A stretch of DNA of 7,424 bases from Clostridiales bacterium (GCA_012515925.1 JAAYXM010000068.1:1-7424); one strand, 5' to 3'. Counted from the first letter of the stretch, positions 1 to 6,229 are shown. Notes: a model not told the origin generated them from the letters alone. Translations and numbers: made by a program.

Positions 1-22
1 ATATAAAAAGGAGATAGATAAT

Positions 23-568
23 ATGGGAATCATTATTGCTATCGCGGCGGTCGCGGTTATTGTGATCTGGCTCATCTCCGCACAGAGGAAGCTCACGGTG
101 CTGGATGAAAACGTCAATAACGCAATGAGTCAAATCGGTGTTGCGCTGTCATCCCGTTGGGATGCCTTAGGCGCGCTACTGGACCTTACAAAAGGCTACG
201 CGGAGCACGAGTACAAGACCATTTCCGACACAATCAAAATGCGCACAAGTATCACGGGCAAAAGCACGGTGGCGGAGGCGGCGCAGCAGGAGAACATCAT
301 AAATCAGACCATGGGCAGACTGCTGGCGGTGGCGGAGAGCTATCCGGAGCTGAAGGCCAACGAGAACTACATCAAGACGATGGACGGCGTAAACGAATAC
401 GAGAATGTTGTTCGAAAAACGCGTTTAATCTACAACGACAGCGTGACAAAACTAAACCGCGCGGTGCGCATGTTCCCCACTTCTGTCGCGGCGGCGGTTA
501 TGGGGTTTAAAAGCCGTGACTACTTAGAGGCGAACGACGGGAAAGCCGATATGCCGAGCATGAAATAG
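23..568 (+). CDS. LemA family protein
   Basis: A 181-residue protein with one N-terminal membrane helix (about residues 2-19) and a long alpha-helical extracytoplasmic domain. Family signatures are visible: an N..M-SQIGVAL stretch near residues 33-43 followed by SSRWDAL (family usual form is a variant of RRxDLIPNL), then KGYAEHE near 57-63. Near the C-terminus come YENVVRKTRLIYNDSV and a FPTSVAAAVMGFKSRDYLEA block, the usual LemA ending. Length matches the family. The start is well supported: AAGGAG at 8-13 lies nine bases before the ATG. The next gene is a DUF2207 protein, a frequent LemA neighbour, so the two are probably one transcription unit whose promoter is outside the window. LemA proteins have no agreed biochemical function; a membrane or envelope role is inferred from topology and company. 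Confidence 0.93.
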   Translation: MGIIIAIAAVAVIVIWLISAQRKLTVLDENVNNAMSQIGVALSSRWDALGALLDLTKGYAEHEYKTISDTIKMRTSITGKSTVAEAAQQENIINQTMGRLLAVAESYPELKANENYIKTMDGVNEYENVVRKTRLIYNDSVTKLNRAVRMFPTSVAAAVMGFKSRDYLEANDGKADMPSMK

Positions 569-644
569 CGTTTGAAACAATGACGGGAGCTATATAGTTA
601 CTATTTCTTCGAAGGATGTTTTGAACAGAAAGAGGGGGAGCGTC

Positions 645-2300
645 TTGAAACGAAAAGGTATTTTCGTCCTTCTGTTTTTGCTGCTGCTTGTTCCCGTACA
701 GGCGGCGGCGAAAAACCATGTCACGGAAATCGATATTGACGTAGTAATCCGGGAGGACGGCAGCGCATACATCACCCAGGTCTGGAACGGAACGTTTTCA
801 GAGGGTACGGAAAACTATATTCCCATAAGAACCGACGGCATTGAAATCAGCGACTTTCGGGTTTCCGACGAAAACGGCGAATACCGGTTGATGCCCAAAT
901 GGGACATAGACGCGACATTTGAGGAGAAGAGCCGAAAGTGCGGCATCAACGAGACGAAGGACGGAGTTGAGCTATGCTTCGGCATATCTAAATACGATAC
1001 AAACCGATATGCCATCGAATATGTGGTGCACGGCTTTATCAAATCATACTCCGACTATGACGGCACGAACTTCATGTTCATCAACCCCGATATGAACACA
1101 TTTCCCACGGACGGAAAAGTCAGCATACTTCTTCAGAGCGGAGAGGCACTGGACAAATCCAACGCACGGATATGGGGATTTGGCTACAAAGGTCAAATCG
1201 AGTTTCAAAACGGGAAGGTTGTCGCGTATACGGAGACCCCTCTGGATGGGTCGCGCTCCATGATTGTGATGCTCCAACTCAATAAAGGACTGGTACACCC
1301 GCGGAAATCAGACAGCCGATCCTTTGACGAGATTAAGGAGCGGGCAATGAAGGGCAGCGACTACGACACCGACGAAATACCTGATTGGCTCGCAAGGCTC
1401 ATCGGCGTTGGGTTTATATTGGCGATATTCGCCGCGATTGTTCTGGCGTTGGTTCTCCTGATTAATAAAATCATCAATATGGTTAAGCTCGGAAAGTTTT
1501 ACAACGAGGCGGAGTACTTCAGAGGCATACCGAATAACGGGGACATGGCGGTTACGTATTTTTTGTCCAAACGCTTCCATGTGGCCAGCGATGAAAGCCT
1601 TATTATCGGGGCAACGCTTCTCTCCATGATGAACCGCCGCGAAATCGAGCCGGTATCGGAGGAACGGGTCGGGTTTTTTGGCAAAGTCAAGACAGAGTTT
1701 TCACTCGTGCTGCGCAAAGAGCCGGACATTGAGCCGGACAGGCAGCTGTACCATATCCTGATCGGCGCGGCGAGGGAGGACGGTATACTGCAGGAAAAGG
1801 AGCTCGCCGCCTATGCCGAGGATAACCCGAAGCTGCTCCGTCAGTTTATTGCCGCCGCGCAATTAAAAGGCGCAAGTACCTTTGGCGCTTCAGGCGGGTT
1901 TGTGAAAAGCGGCGGAAAACGACTTAAGGATTTAAGCGACGCGGGGAAAGCGCAGCTCGCCGAGGCAATCGGCCTTAAAAAGTATCTGCTCGACTTCTCC
2001 CTGATTGCGGAGAGGACAATTAACGAGATAGACATCTGGCAGGATTATATGGTGTATGCCGCTCTTTTCGGAATCGCCGACAAGGTGCTCGCGCAGTTTA
2101 AAAAGGTGTATCCCGAAAGGATAACCGAGTTTGAAAGCTATAATCGAAATGTGCTGATCTCATATTCATATTATCGCACCATGCTACGCTCAACAGAAAA
2201 AGCCGAGCAAGCGGCGCGCGCCTCCGGTTTTGGCGGCGCCAGCTCCATCGGCGGCGGAGGTGGCTTTTCCGGCGGCGGCGCGGGCGGCGGTTCGCGATAA
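645..2300 (+). CDS. DUF2207 domain-containing membrane protein with Gly-rich tail
   Basis: A 551-residue protein from the preferred TTG start at 645, which follows AGGGGGAG at 633-640 and gives a classic signal peptide: basic MKRKG, a Leu-rich core, then a VQAAA cleavage region near residues 18-22. An in-frame TTG at 621 (GAAGGA at 611-616) would add eight residues and is the alternative. After the signal peptide comes an exported beta-rich domain (VTEIDIDVVIREDGSAYITQVW and following), as in DUF2207/YciQ-like proteins. A membrane helix follows at about residues 250-279, then a cytoplasmic region of about 240 residues, and finally a low-complexity GGGGGFSGGGAGGGSR-type tail typical of this group. 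It follows lemA by 76 bases. The molecular function is unknown; a role with LemA in the envelope is inferred from co-location. No terminator is seen directly after the stop. Confidence 0.87.
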   Translation: MKRKGIFVLLFLLLLVPVQAAAKNHVTEIDIDVVIREDGSAYITQVWNGTFSEGTENYIPIRTDGIEISDFRVSDENGEYRLMPKWDIDATFEEKSRKCGINETKDGVELCFGISKYDTNRYAIEYVVHGFIKSYSDYDGTNFMFINPDMNTFPTDGKVSILLQSGEALDKSNARIWGFGYKGQIEFQNGKVVAYTETPLDGSRSMIVMLQLNKGLVHPRKSDSRSFDEIKERAMKGSDYDTDEIPDWLARLIGVGFILAIFAAIVLALVLLINKIINMVKLGKFYNEAEYFRGIPNNGDMAVTYFLSKRFHVASDESLIIGATLLSMMNRREIEPVSEERVGFFGKVKTEFSLVLRKEPDIEPDRQLYHILIGAAREDGILQEKELAAYAEDNPKLLRQFIAAAQLKGASTFGASGGFVKSGGKRLKDLSDAGKAQLAEAIGLKKYLLDFSLIAERTINEIDIWQDYMVYAALFGIADKVLAQFKKVYPERITEFESYNRNVLISYSYYRTMLRSTEKAEQAARASGFGGASSIGGGGGFSGGGAGGGSR

Positions 2301-2350
2301 TATAAATTATATAGAGATAAAGAGAAAGAGAAAGAATGACAGGGGATTTT

Positions 2351-2608
2351 ATGAATAAGCAAACTATTAATATGTTCATTAGCTATAATGCTTACACCTA
2401 TTTAATAAACTCCACCGTCACCGGGAACGTCACCGACAACCCGGATAAAAAAGCACATTATGGCGGCGGCATTGGATACAATCAAGGAACGCTCCATGCA
2501 ATCAACTCCGTAGTGGCAAAAAACTATGCGACGGCTTCGGACGTAAGCTTTGTACCCAGTGATATTGGTAAATATGTTTTATCAAACGTGTATGCGATAC
2601 ATTTTTGA
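2351..2608 (+). pseudogene. Remnant of a beta-helix repeat (choice-of-anchor/Pmp-like) surface protein
   Basis: A short open frame of 85 residues from ATG 2351 (AGGGG at 2341-2345 precedes it), or 90 from ATG 2336. From about position 2396 the translation reads like the rungs of a right-handed beta-helix surface protein: LINSTVTGNVTDN, then YGGGIGY, then a second rung AINSVVAKNYATASDVSF. These NSTVTGN/NSIVAGN-type rungs with GGGI turns are typical near the C-terminal end of large polymorphic or choice-of-anchor proteins, which are hundreds of residues long. No signal peptide, further rungs or anchor is present, so this is best read as the leftover of a much larger gene. The good ribosome binding site means a small product could still be made. 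A genuine small protein is the less likely alternative. Confidence 0.55.
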
Positions 2609-2656
2609 ATGCAAACGGATTTTTGTAGAATATAGTAATATAAAGCGTACCGGAGC

Positions 2657-2686
2657 TTGACTTATTTGCATTAATATTGTTATTAT
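2657..2686 (+). promoter_or_regulatory. Promoter of the DUF5131 gene
   Basis: TTGACT (2657-2662) and TATTAT (2681-2686) each match the vegetative consensus in five of six positions, with an 18-base spacer. The expected transcription start near 2693 lies downstream of an in-frame ATG at 2688. This independently favours ATG 2721 as the real start of the following gene. Confidence 0.6.
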
Positions 2687-2720
2687 TATGCTGAAAAATA
2701 AGATTTATAGAGAGGTTTAT

Positions 2721-3455
2721 ATGAAGTCGGAAATCTGGAACCCGTGGCACGGATGCCGAAAGTTTTCCGAGGGCTGCAAAAACTGCTACGTTTACAGACG
2801 TGACGGTTCCGTCGGGCGCGACGCGTCGGAAATCAGGAAAACCTCATATTTTTATCTTCCGCGGAAAAGAGACAGGCGCGGCGATTATAAAATACCGCCG
2901 GGCAGTGAGGTTTTCGCGTGCATGACGTCCGACTTTTTCCTGCCCGAGGCCGACGAGTGGCGAGGCGAGTGCTGGGAGATGATAAAAGAAAGGCAGGATT
3001 TGTCCTTTTTTATCATTACCAAACGGATTTCAAGGTTTAACGAGTGTAAGCCCGCCGACTGGGGCGAAGGCTATCCAAATGTCGCAGTTTGCTGCACGAT
3101 GGAGAACCAGAAGCGGTGCGATGAAAGGTTCCCGGTTTTTCTGGAGCTGCCCATAAAGAAAAAATTCGCTATCTGCGAGCCCCTGCTGTCCGATATTGAC
3201 ATGAGCGCGTATCTGACGGATGAGATAATAAGCGTTACCGCGGGCGGCGAAAGCGGGTATAACGCAAGGATTTGCGATTTTGAGTGGATTCTTCACCTGC
3301 GCGAGCAGTGCGTTAAGGCCGGCGTTGGTTTCTGGTTTAAGCAAACGGGCGCGAGGTTCAAAAAAGACGGCAGGGTTTACGTTATAAAGCGCCGGTACCA
3401 GCATTCACAGGCGCGCAAAGCAAATATCAACATCAACAAAAGAACAACGCTTTAA
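2721..3455 (+). CDS. DUF5131 family protein (phage Gp37/Gp68-like, three-Cys motif)
   Basis: A 244-residue protein starting at ATG 2721, placed five bases after AGAGG (2711-2715). An ATG at 2688 is upstream of the predicted transcription start and is rejected. It opens with the family hallmark IWNPWHGC...EGCKNCY, with cysteines 12, 19 and 22 (C-x6-C-x2-C). Further conserved blocks are CMTSDFFLPEADEW near residues 67-81, FFIITKR near 97-103, and GGESGYNARICDFEW followed by LREQCVKAGVGFWFKQTG near 180-214. The family occurs in phages and bacterial chromosomes, where it is often next to a 'three-Cys-motif partner' (TcmP) gene. The Cys arrangement suggests metal or iron-sulfur binding, but no biochemical role is established to my knowledge. 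Here it stands alone with its own promoter and terminator and no partner gene. The C-terminal 25 residues are very basic and lie outside the conserved part. Confidence 0.88.
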   Translation: MKSEIWNPWHGCRKFSEGCKNCYVYRRDGSVGRDASEIRKTSYFYLPRKRDRRGDYKIPPGSEVFACMTSDFFLPEADEWRGECWEMIKERQDLSFFIITKRISRFNECKPADWGEGYPNVAVCCTMENQKRCDERFPVFLELPIKKKFAICEPLLSDIDMSAYLTDEIISVTAGGESGYNARICDFEWILHLREQCVKAGVGFWFKQTGARFKKDGRVYVIKRRYQHSQARKANININKRTTL

Positions 3456-3489
3456 TTTATATGTAATGTATCGTATATGAATAACAAAA

Positions 3490-3529
3490 GCCCGCAGGGT
3501 CGGCGAAAGCCTTCCTTGCGGGCAGTTTT
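3490..3529. terminator. Bidirectional intrinsic terminator between convergent genes
   Basis: GCCCGCAGGG (3490-3499) pairs with CCTTGCGGGC (3514-3523) over ten base pairs including one G-U. Inside lies a smaller GGC-GAAA-GCC hairpin. TTTT at 3526-3529 serves the plus-strand DUF5131 gene. AAAA at 3486-3489 gives a TTTTGTTAT tract for the minus-strand oxoamine synthase/SDR operon, whose stop is 22 bases away. Confidence 0.85.
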
Positions 3530-3545
3530 ATGAGCATCGGCGCTT

Positions 3546-4340
3546 CTATTGCTTAATATACATTTTCGCAAGTATATAGGATACAAAGCTCTTGGGCAGG
3601 AGCCTCTCAAAAAAGACGAACAGCTTATATACGAAGCCGCCGGTATAAAAGGGCCTGAGTCTCCGCTTTCCGGCGATTTTAAATATCAGCCGACCAAGGT
3701 ATTCGGGAGCCAATCCGTTTTCCTCGTCGCGCTCCATGCCTGCAATCGTACCGGATATTGTCCCGCCGTAAACCTCGTCGCCCGCTTCGTTTTTTCTTCT
3801 GAACGCGGTAAAGCCGGTTTTCACATCGCCGGGCATAATCGCGCAAACCTGGATATTACCGAATCTCCTGACCTCGTTTCTAAGAGCCATGGTAAGGGCG
3901 TTTACAGCCGATTTCGAAGCCGAATAAAAGGCTTGGAAGGGGAGAGGGAAAACCGCGGCCACCGAGCTGACATTTATGATTCTGCCGCCGTTTCGGCGCA
4001 TTATGCCCAGCGCGCATTTTATGCATCGCACCATGCCGAAAAAGTTAACATCCATCTGATATCGGGCGTCCGTAAGTTCGGTAAACTCAACGGCGCCGGA
4101 TATGCCGGAGCCGGCATTATTAATCAGAATATCTATCGCGCCGGCTTCGGAGATGATTTTATCAAACGCGGAAATAACGGATTCTTCATCCGTCAGGTCG
4201 GCGCGGATAAACTTTACGCCGTCTAAGTCCCCGGCCCTCCGGCTGAGCCCGTAAACCGTATAGCCGCTGTCAAGGAAGCACTTCGCCGCACAATATCCGA
4301 TGCCGCGGGAGGCGCCTGTTATTACAACCGTCTTTTTCAT
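3546..4340 (-). CDS. Short-chain dehydrogenase/reductase, candidate 3-ketosphinganine reductase
   Basis: A 264-residue classical SDR. The Rossmann dinucleotide site TGASRGIG is at residues 8-15, SRR at 33-35 favours NADPH, and D49 follows in ADLT. NNAG is at 74-77, N99 lies in DVNF, and the catalytic triad is S126 (NVSS), Y139 and K143 (YSASK). The PG motif after the active site (MPGDVKTGF) is also present. The last 30 residues, about 237-262, form a hydrophobic/basic stretch that could touch a membrane. Its ATG overlaps the TGA of the upstream oxoamine synthase gene (ATGA at 4340-4337), so the two are translationally coupled. This coupling is the reason to propose reduction of the synthase's 3-keto product, as KDSR/Tsc10-type enzymes do in sphingolipid synthesis. 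The SDR fold is certain; the substrate is inference, and a general ketoacyl or sugar reductase remains possible. Confidence 0.85.
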   Translation of the reverse strand: MKKTVVITGASRGIGYCAAKCFLDSGYTVYGLSRRAGDLDGVKFIRADLTDEESVISAFDKIISEAGAIDILINNAGSGISGAVEFTELTDARYQMDVNFFGMVRCIKCALGIMRRNGGRIINVSSVAAVFPLPFQAFYSASKSAVNALTMALRNEVRRFGNIQVCAIMPGDVKTGFTAFRRKNEAGDEVYGGTISGTIAGMERDEENGLAPEYLGRLIFKIAGKRRLRPFYTGGFVYKLFVFFERLLPKSFVSYILAKMYIKQ

Positions 4341-5515
4341 TTTTTGCTTATCACCGAATGGATGATATCCATCGCCTCGTCCAGCAGTTCATACGTATGC
4401 GTGGCCATAAGGCTGATTCTGAGCAGACAATTGCCCTCGGGAGCCGCGGGCGGGAGAACCGGATTGAGGTAGACGCCCGCGTCGTAAATCTCTTTGGCTT
4501 TAATGAGCGTAGTCTCAAAATCGTATGTATAAAACGGGATAATAGGAGTTGTGGATTCGGATTCTATAACGGGAATTCCCCGTTCCTTAAGCCCGTTTCT
4601 CATATAGAGGGCCAAATCCGCGAGCCGGGTGACGATTTTGGGATTCTTTTTGATAACCCGCAGCGCCGCGAGGGCTGCCGCGCATGACGAGGGCGGGACT
4701 GAGGCCGCGAACATGAACGGCCTTGAATTGTGCTTCACATATTCGATAATATATTTATCCGCCGCCATAAAGCCGCCGAGACTTGCCAGGGACTTGCTGA
4801 AAGTGCTCATTATTATGTCGGTGTCCGCCGTCAGGCCGAAGTGGTCTGCCGTACCCCGTCCGCCGTTTCCGAGAACACCGAAGCCATGGGCGTCGTCCAC
4901 CATTACGGCGGCGTTATATTTATTCGCCAACTCGACAATTTTCGGCAGGCTGCAGATATCTCCGCTCATGCTGAATACGCCGTCGGTTATAATAATCTTG
5001 CCGGCGTCCTGCGGAAGGTCCGCGAGGCAGTGCTCCAAATCCTCCATATCGTTGTGCTTAAACCGGATTGTTTTGCCGAAGCTTAGCCTGCATCCGTCAT
5101 AAATACTCGCGTGGTTTTCCCTGTCGCTTATAATGTAATCGTGCCGTCCGACAACGGAGCTGATAATGCCGAGGTTTGTCTGGAAGCCCGACGGAAACGT
5201 GCATGCAGCTTCCTTGCCGACAAATTCCGCCAGCTCTTCTTCAAGCTGTATGTGCATGTCAAGGGTGCCGTTTAAAAAACGGGAACCGGAGCAGCCCGTT
5301 CCGTATTTTTCTATGGCCTTTACAGCCGCCTCCATAACCTCCGGATGGGCGGTAAGCCCGAGATAATTATTGGACCCAAGCATTATCCTGCGCTTACCCT
5401 CCATTATGACCTCCACATCCGGCCGGGATTCCAGCATGTGGAAGTAAGGGTAGATACCTTTTTCTTTTACTTCATTAACTATTGTAAAACTCGCGCATTT
5501 CTGAAAAATGCTCAT
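4337..5515 (-). CDS. Alpha-oxoamine synthase, serine palmitoyltransferase-like
   Basis: A 392-residue PLP enzyme of the AOS family, which joins an amino acid to an acyl thioester with loss of CO2. Visible features: GSNNYLGL (47-54), the glycine loop GTGCSGSRFLNGT (72-84), H135 in ENHASI (stacks on PLP), D207 and H210 in VDDAH, the PLP lysine K241 in STFSKSLASLGG, and R366 in LLRISLMATHT (binds the carboxylate). GIYPYF near the N-terminus, SGSRFLNGTLDMHIQLE and FKHNDMEDLE recall Bacteroides-type serine palmitoyltransferases more than BioF or Kbl, judged from memory. ATG 5515 is chosen because GGAGG (5529-5525) lies nine bases upstream; an extension to 5608 would overlap the promoter region and adds non-family residues. 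It leads an operon with an SDR. 2-amino-3-ketobutyrate ligase or another oxoamine synthase is the alternative. Confidence 0.9.
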   Translation of the reverse strand: MSIFQKCASFTIVNEVKEKGIYPYFHMLESRPDVEVIMEGKRRIMLGSNNYLGLTAHPEVMEAAVKAIEKYGTGCSGSRFLNGTLDMHIQLEEELAEFVGKEAACTFPSGFQTNLGIISSVVGRHDYIISDRENHASIYDGCRLSFGKTIRFKHNDMEDLEHCLADLPQDAGKIIITDGVFSMSGDICSLPKIVELANKYNAAVMVDDAHGFGVLGNGGRGTADHFGLTADTDIIMSTFSKSLASLGGFMAADKYIIEYVKHNSRPFMFAASVPPSSCAAALAALRVIKKNPKIVTRLADLALYMRNGLKERGIPVIESESTTPIIPFYTYDFETTLIKAKEIYDAGVYLNPVLPPAAPEGNCLLRISLMATHTYELLDEAMDIIHSVISKK

Positions 5516-5552
5516 TCTCACAATCCTCCAAAAGAAATGATGGTTTACCCGC

Positions 5553-5570
5553 CGGGCAAAAACCTGCCCG
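5553..5570 (-). other. Small hairpin in the oxoamine synthase leader
   Basis: CGGGCA (5553-5558) and TGCCCG (5565-5570) form a perfect six-base-pair stem with a six-base loop. It lies in the roughly 75-base untranslated leader, about 23 bases upstream of the Shine-Dalgarno. No T-tract follows, so it is not a terminator; a regulatory role is unproven. Confidence 0.3.
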
Positions 5571-5590
5571 CTGTCGGAATCTGTTATTAT

Positions 5591-5611
5591 TTGGTGATAG
5601 TATATCACAAA
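5591..5611. promoter_or_regulatory. Palindrome over the -10 box, candidate operator
   Basis: GTGATA-GTA-TATCAC (5594-5608) is a perfect six-base inverted repeat with a three-base centre. After one mismatch it is extended by TT/AA at 5591-5592 and 5610-5611. It encloses the -10 element of the minus-strand promoter, the position where a repressor would block polymerase. The -10 box itself contributes to the symmetry, so part of it may be chance. No known regulator is assigned. Confidence 0.4.
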
Positions 5612-5627
5612 TCATTGGAAATGTTAA
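5599..5627 (-). promoter_or_regulatory. Promoter of the oxoamine synthase/SDR operon
   Basis: Read on the minus strand, TTAACA (5627-5622) and TATACT (5604-5599) each match the vegetative consensus in five of six positions with an ideal 17-base spacer. The predicted start near 5592 leaves a leader of about 75 bases before ATG 5515. A palindrome covers the -10 box. Confidence 0.72.
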
Positions 5628-5673
5628 GATGACCGCAGGTAAAAATCAACGCACGCTACACGGCACGGGAAGA

Positions 5674-5740
5674 GGCGCGGGTTTTTAAGCGCCGATTATT
5701 GTCGTTTATTGCGCGATAAACGGCGAATGCCGTTTTATTA
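5674..5740. other. Hairpin cluster with alternative pairings in the divergent intergenic region
   Basis: The roughly 300 bases between ATG 5515 and ATG 5815 contain no convincing gene. Besides the two promoters there is GGCGC/GCGCC (5674-5678 with 5689-5693), CGTTTAT/ATAAACG (5703-5709 with 5716-5722), and AAACGGC/GCCGTTT (5718-5724 with 5729-5735, loop GAAT) followed by TATTA. The last two share the 5718-5722 arm, so only one can form at a time. The final one resembles a weak terminator. No promoter that would transcribe this segment was identified. Confidence 0.4.
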
Positions 5741-5749
5741 TAATGAAAT

Positions 5750-5770
5750 TTGTTGACAAATTGTTAACAA
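5750..5770. promoter_or_regulatory. Tandem palindromes over the -35/spacer, candidate Rex-like operator
   Basis: TTGTTGACAA (5750-5759) and TTGTTAACAA (5761-5770) are two copies of a TTGTTRACAA palindrome set 11 bases apart, one helical turn, overlapping the -35 box and the spacer. The 18 bases TTGACAAATTGTTAACAA (5753-5770) fit the clostridial Rex pattern TTGTTAA-N4-TTAACAA in 12 of 14 positions. Rex is the NADH/NAD-sensing repressor. Assignment to Rex is inference from a remembered consensus. Confidence 0.4.
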
Positions 5771-5781
5771 TATAGTAATAT
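5753..5781 (+). promoter_or_regulatory. Promoter of the DUF4190-like gene
   Basis: A perfect TTGACA (5753-5758) is followed after 17 bases by TAATAT (5776-5781), which keeps the key first, second and last positions of the -10 consensus. The start would be near 5788, about 27 bases before ATG 5815. Confidence 0.65.
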
Positions 5782-5814
5782 TAGGGCATAAAAATTTTGG
5801 GAGGTAACTTGGTA

Positions 5815-6102
5815 ATGGGTGTAGCGTCATTAGTATTGGGTATTCTTGCAACATTAATAGGCCTATTTAGCGCAGGGGCATTAGGTTGGCTTGGAGCTAT
5901 CATGGGGATCATCGGTATAGTTCTCGGCGCTTTGGGCAAAAAGGACGCCGGAAATCAGGGAATCGCGACAGCGGGTCTGGTACTTTCAATTGTAGGCTTT
6001 GTACTTAGTATCATTTTATATATTGCTTGTGCCGCATGTGTCGCGGGAATTGCGGGTTCCGCTAACGAGCTTTCCAGTTTGCTTTCCGTCGCTTTATTTT
6101 AA
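5815..6102 (+). CDS. Small DUF4190-like membrane protein
   Basis: A 95-residue, very hydrophobic protein. Two membrane segments or hairpins, about residues 3-40 (Gly/Ile/Leu-rich, GWLGAIMGIIGIVLGALG) and 53-80 (TAGLVLSIVGFVLSIILYIACAACVAG), are separated by a short polar loop GKKDAGNQG. The layout of a Gly-rich helix, GKK loop and then IATAGLVLSIVG is the pattern of DUF4190-type proteins, whose function is unknown. ATG 5815 is chosen: GGGAGG at 5799-5804 lies ten bases upstream. TTG 5809 is possible but close to the ribosome binding site, and TTG 5797 is part of that site. The gene is a single transcription unit with its own promoter, possible operator and terminator. It has no link to the adjacent lgt-like gene beyond direction. 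Confidence 0.8.
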   Translation: MGVASLVLGILATLIGLFSAGALGWLGAIMGIIGIVLGALGKKDAGNQGIATAGLVLSIVGFVLSIILYIACAACVAGIAGSANELSSLLSVALF

Positions 6103-6138
6103 ATCCGAATCCTGTTTTATTAATTGTCACAGTATCAC

Positions 6139-6169
6139 AAAAGGGAGTATTTTATGTACTTCCTTTTTT
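6139..6169 (+). terminator. Intrinsic terminator after the DUF4190-like gene
   Basis: AAAAGGGAGTA (6139-6149) pairs with TACTTCCTTTT (6157-6167) over eleven base pairs including one G-U, with a seven-base loop, and the T-run continues to 6169. It separates the small membrane-protein gene from the lgt-like gene, which must then have its own promoter in 6170-6247; none is clear there. Confidence 0.8.
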
Positions 6170-6207
6170 ATAATTCAAAACTCTTTGGATAATACTGTAC
6201 CGTAATG

Positions 6208-6229
6208 TTTCTTTTCGCAACAAAAGAAA
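6208..6229 (+). other. A/T-rich hairpin in the leader of the lgt-like gene
   Basis: TTTCTTTT (6208-6215) and AAAAGAAA (6222-6229) form a perfect eight-base-pair inverted repeat with loop CGCAAC. It lies just before the weak ribosome binding site GAAGTGA (6234-6240). It could affect translation or be a DNA site; there is no direct evidence for either. Confidence 0.3.

Noticed and set aside
2301..2335. Purine-rich AGAGAAAGAGAAAG run as a repeat element
   Set aside because: It is a short low-complexity stretch with no other copy seen in the window. It may act as a loose ribosome binding region but does not support a repeat call.
3030..3404. Minus-strand open frame of 124 codons
   Set aside because: It lies wholly opposite the conserved part of the DUF5131 gene and has no ribosome binding site or recognisable domain.
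3549..4226. Long open frame of 225 codons on the plus strand
   Set aside because: It is antisense to the SDR gene, whose motifs and active site are complete on the minus strand. The plus-strand translation shows no family pattern.
4629..5102. Plus-strand open frames opposite the oxoamine synthase
   Set aside because: The synthase frame on the minus strand carries every expected PLP-enzyme motif; the antisense frames are by-products of its codon usage.
5516..5608. N-terminal extension of the oxoamine synthase to 5608
   Set aside because: The extension overlaps the promoter -10 box and palindrome, whereas ATG 5515 has GGAGG nine bases upstream and begins where family members begin.
5629..5688. 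Possible 19-residue basic peptide starting at ATG 5629
   Set aside because: There is no ribosome binding site, it overlaps a hairpin, and the peptide resembles nothing known to me.
5797..5814. TTG 5797 as the start of the small membrane protein
   Set aside because: That codon overlaps the GGGAGG ribosome binding site itself; ATG 5815 is better placed.
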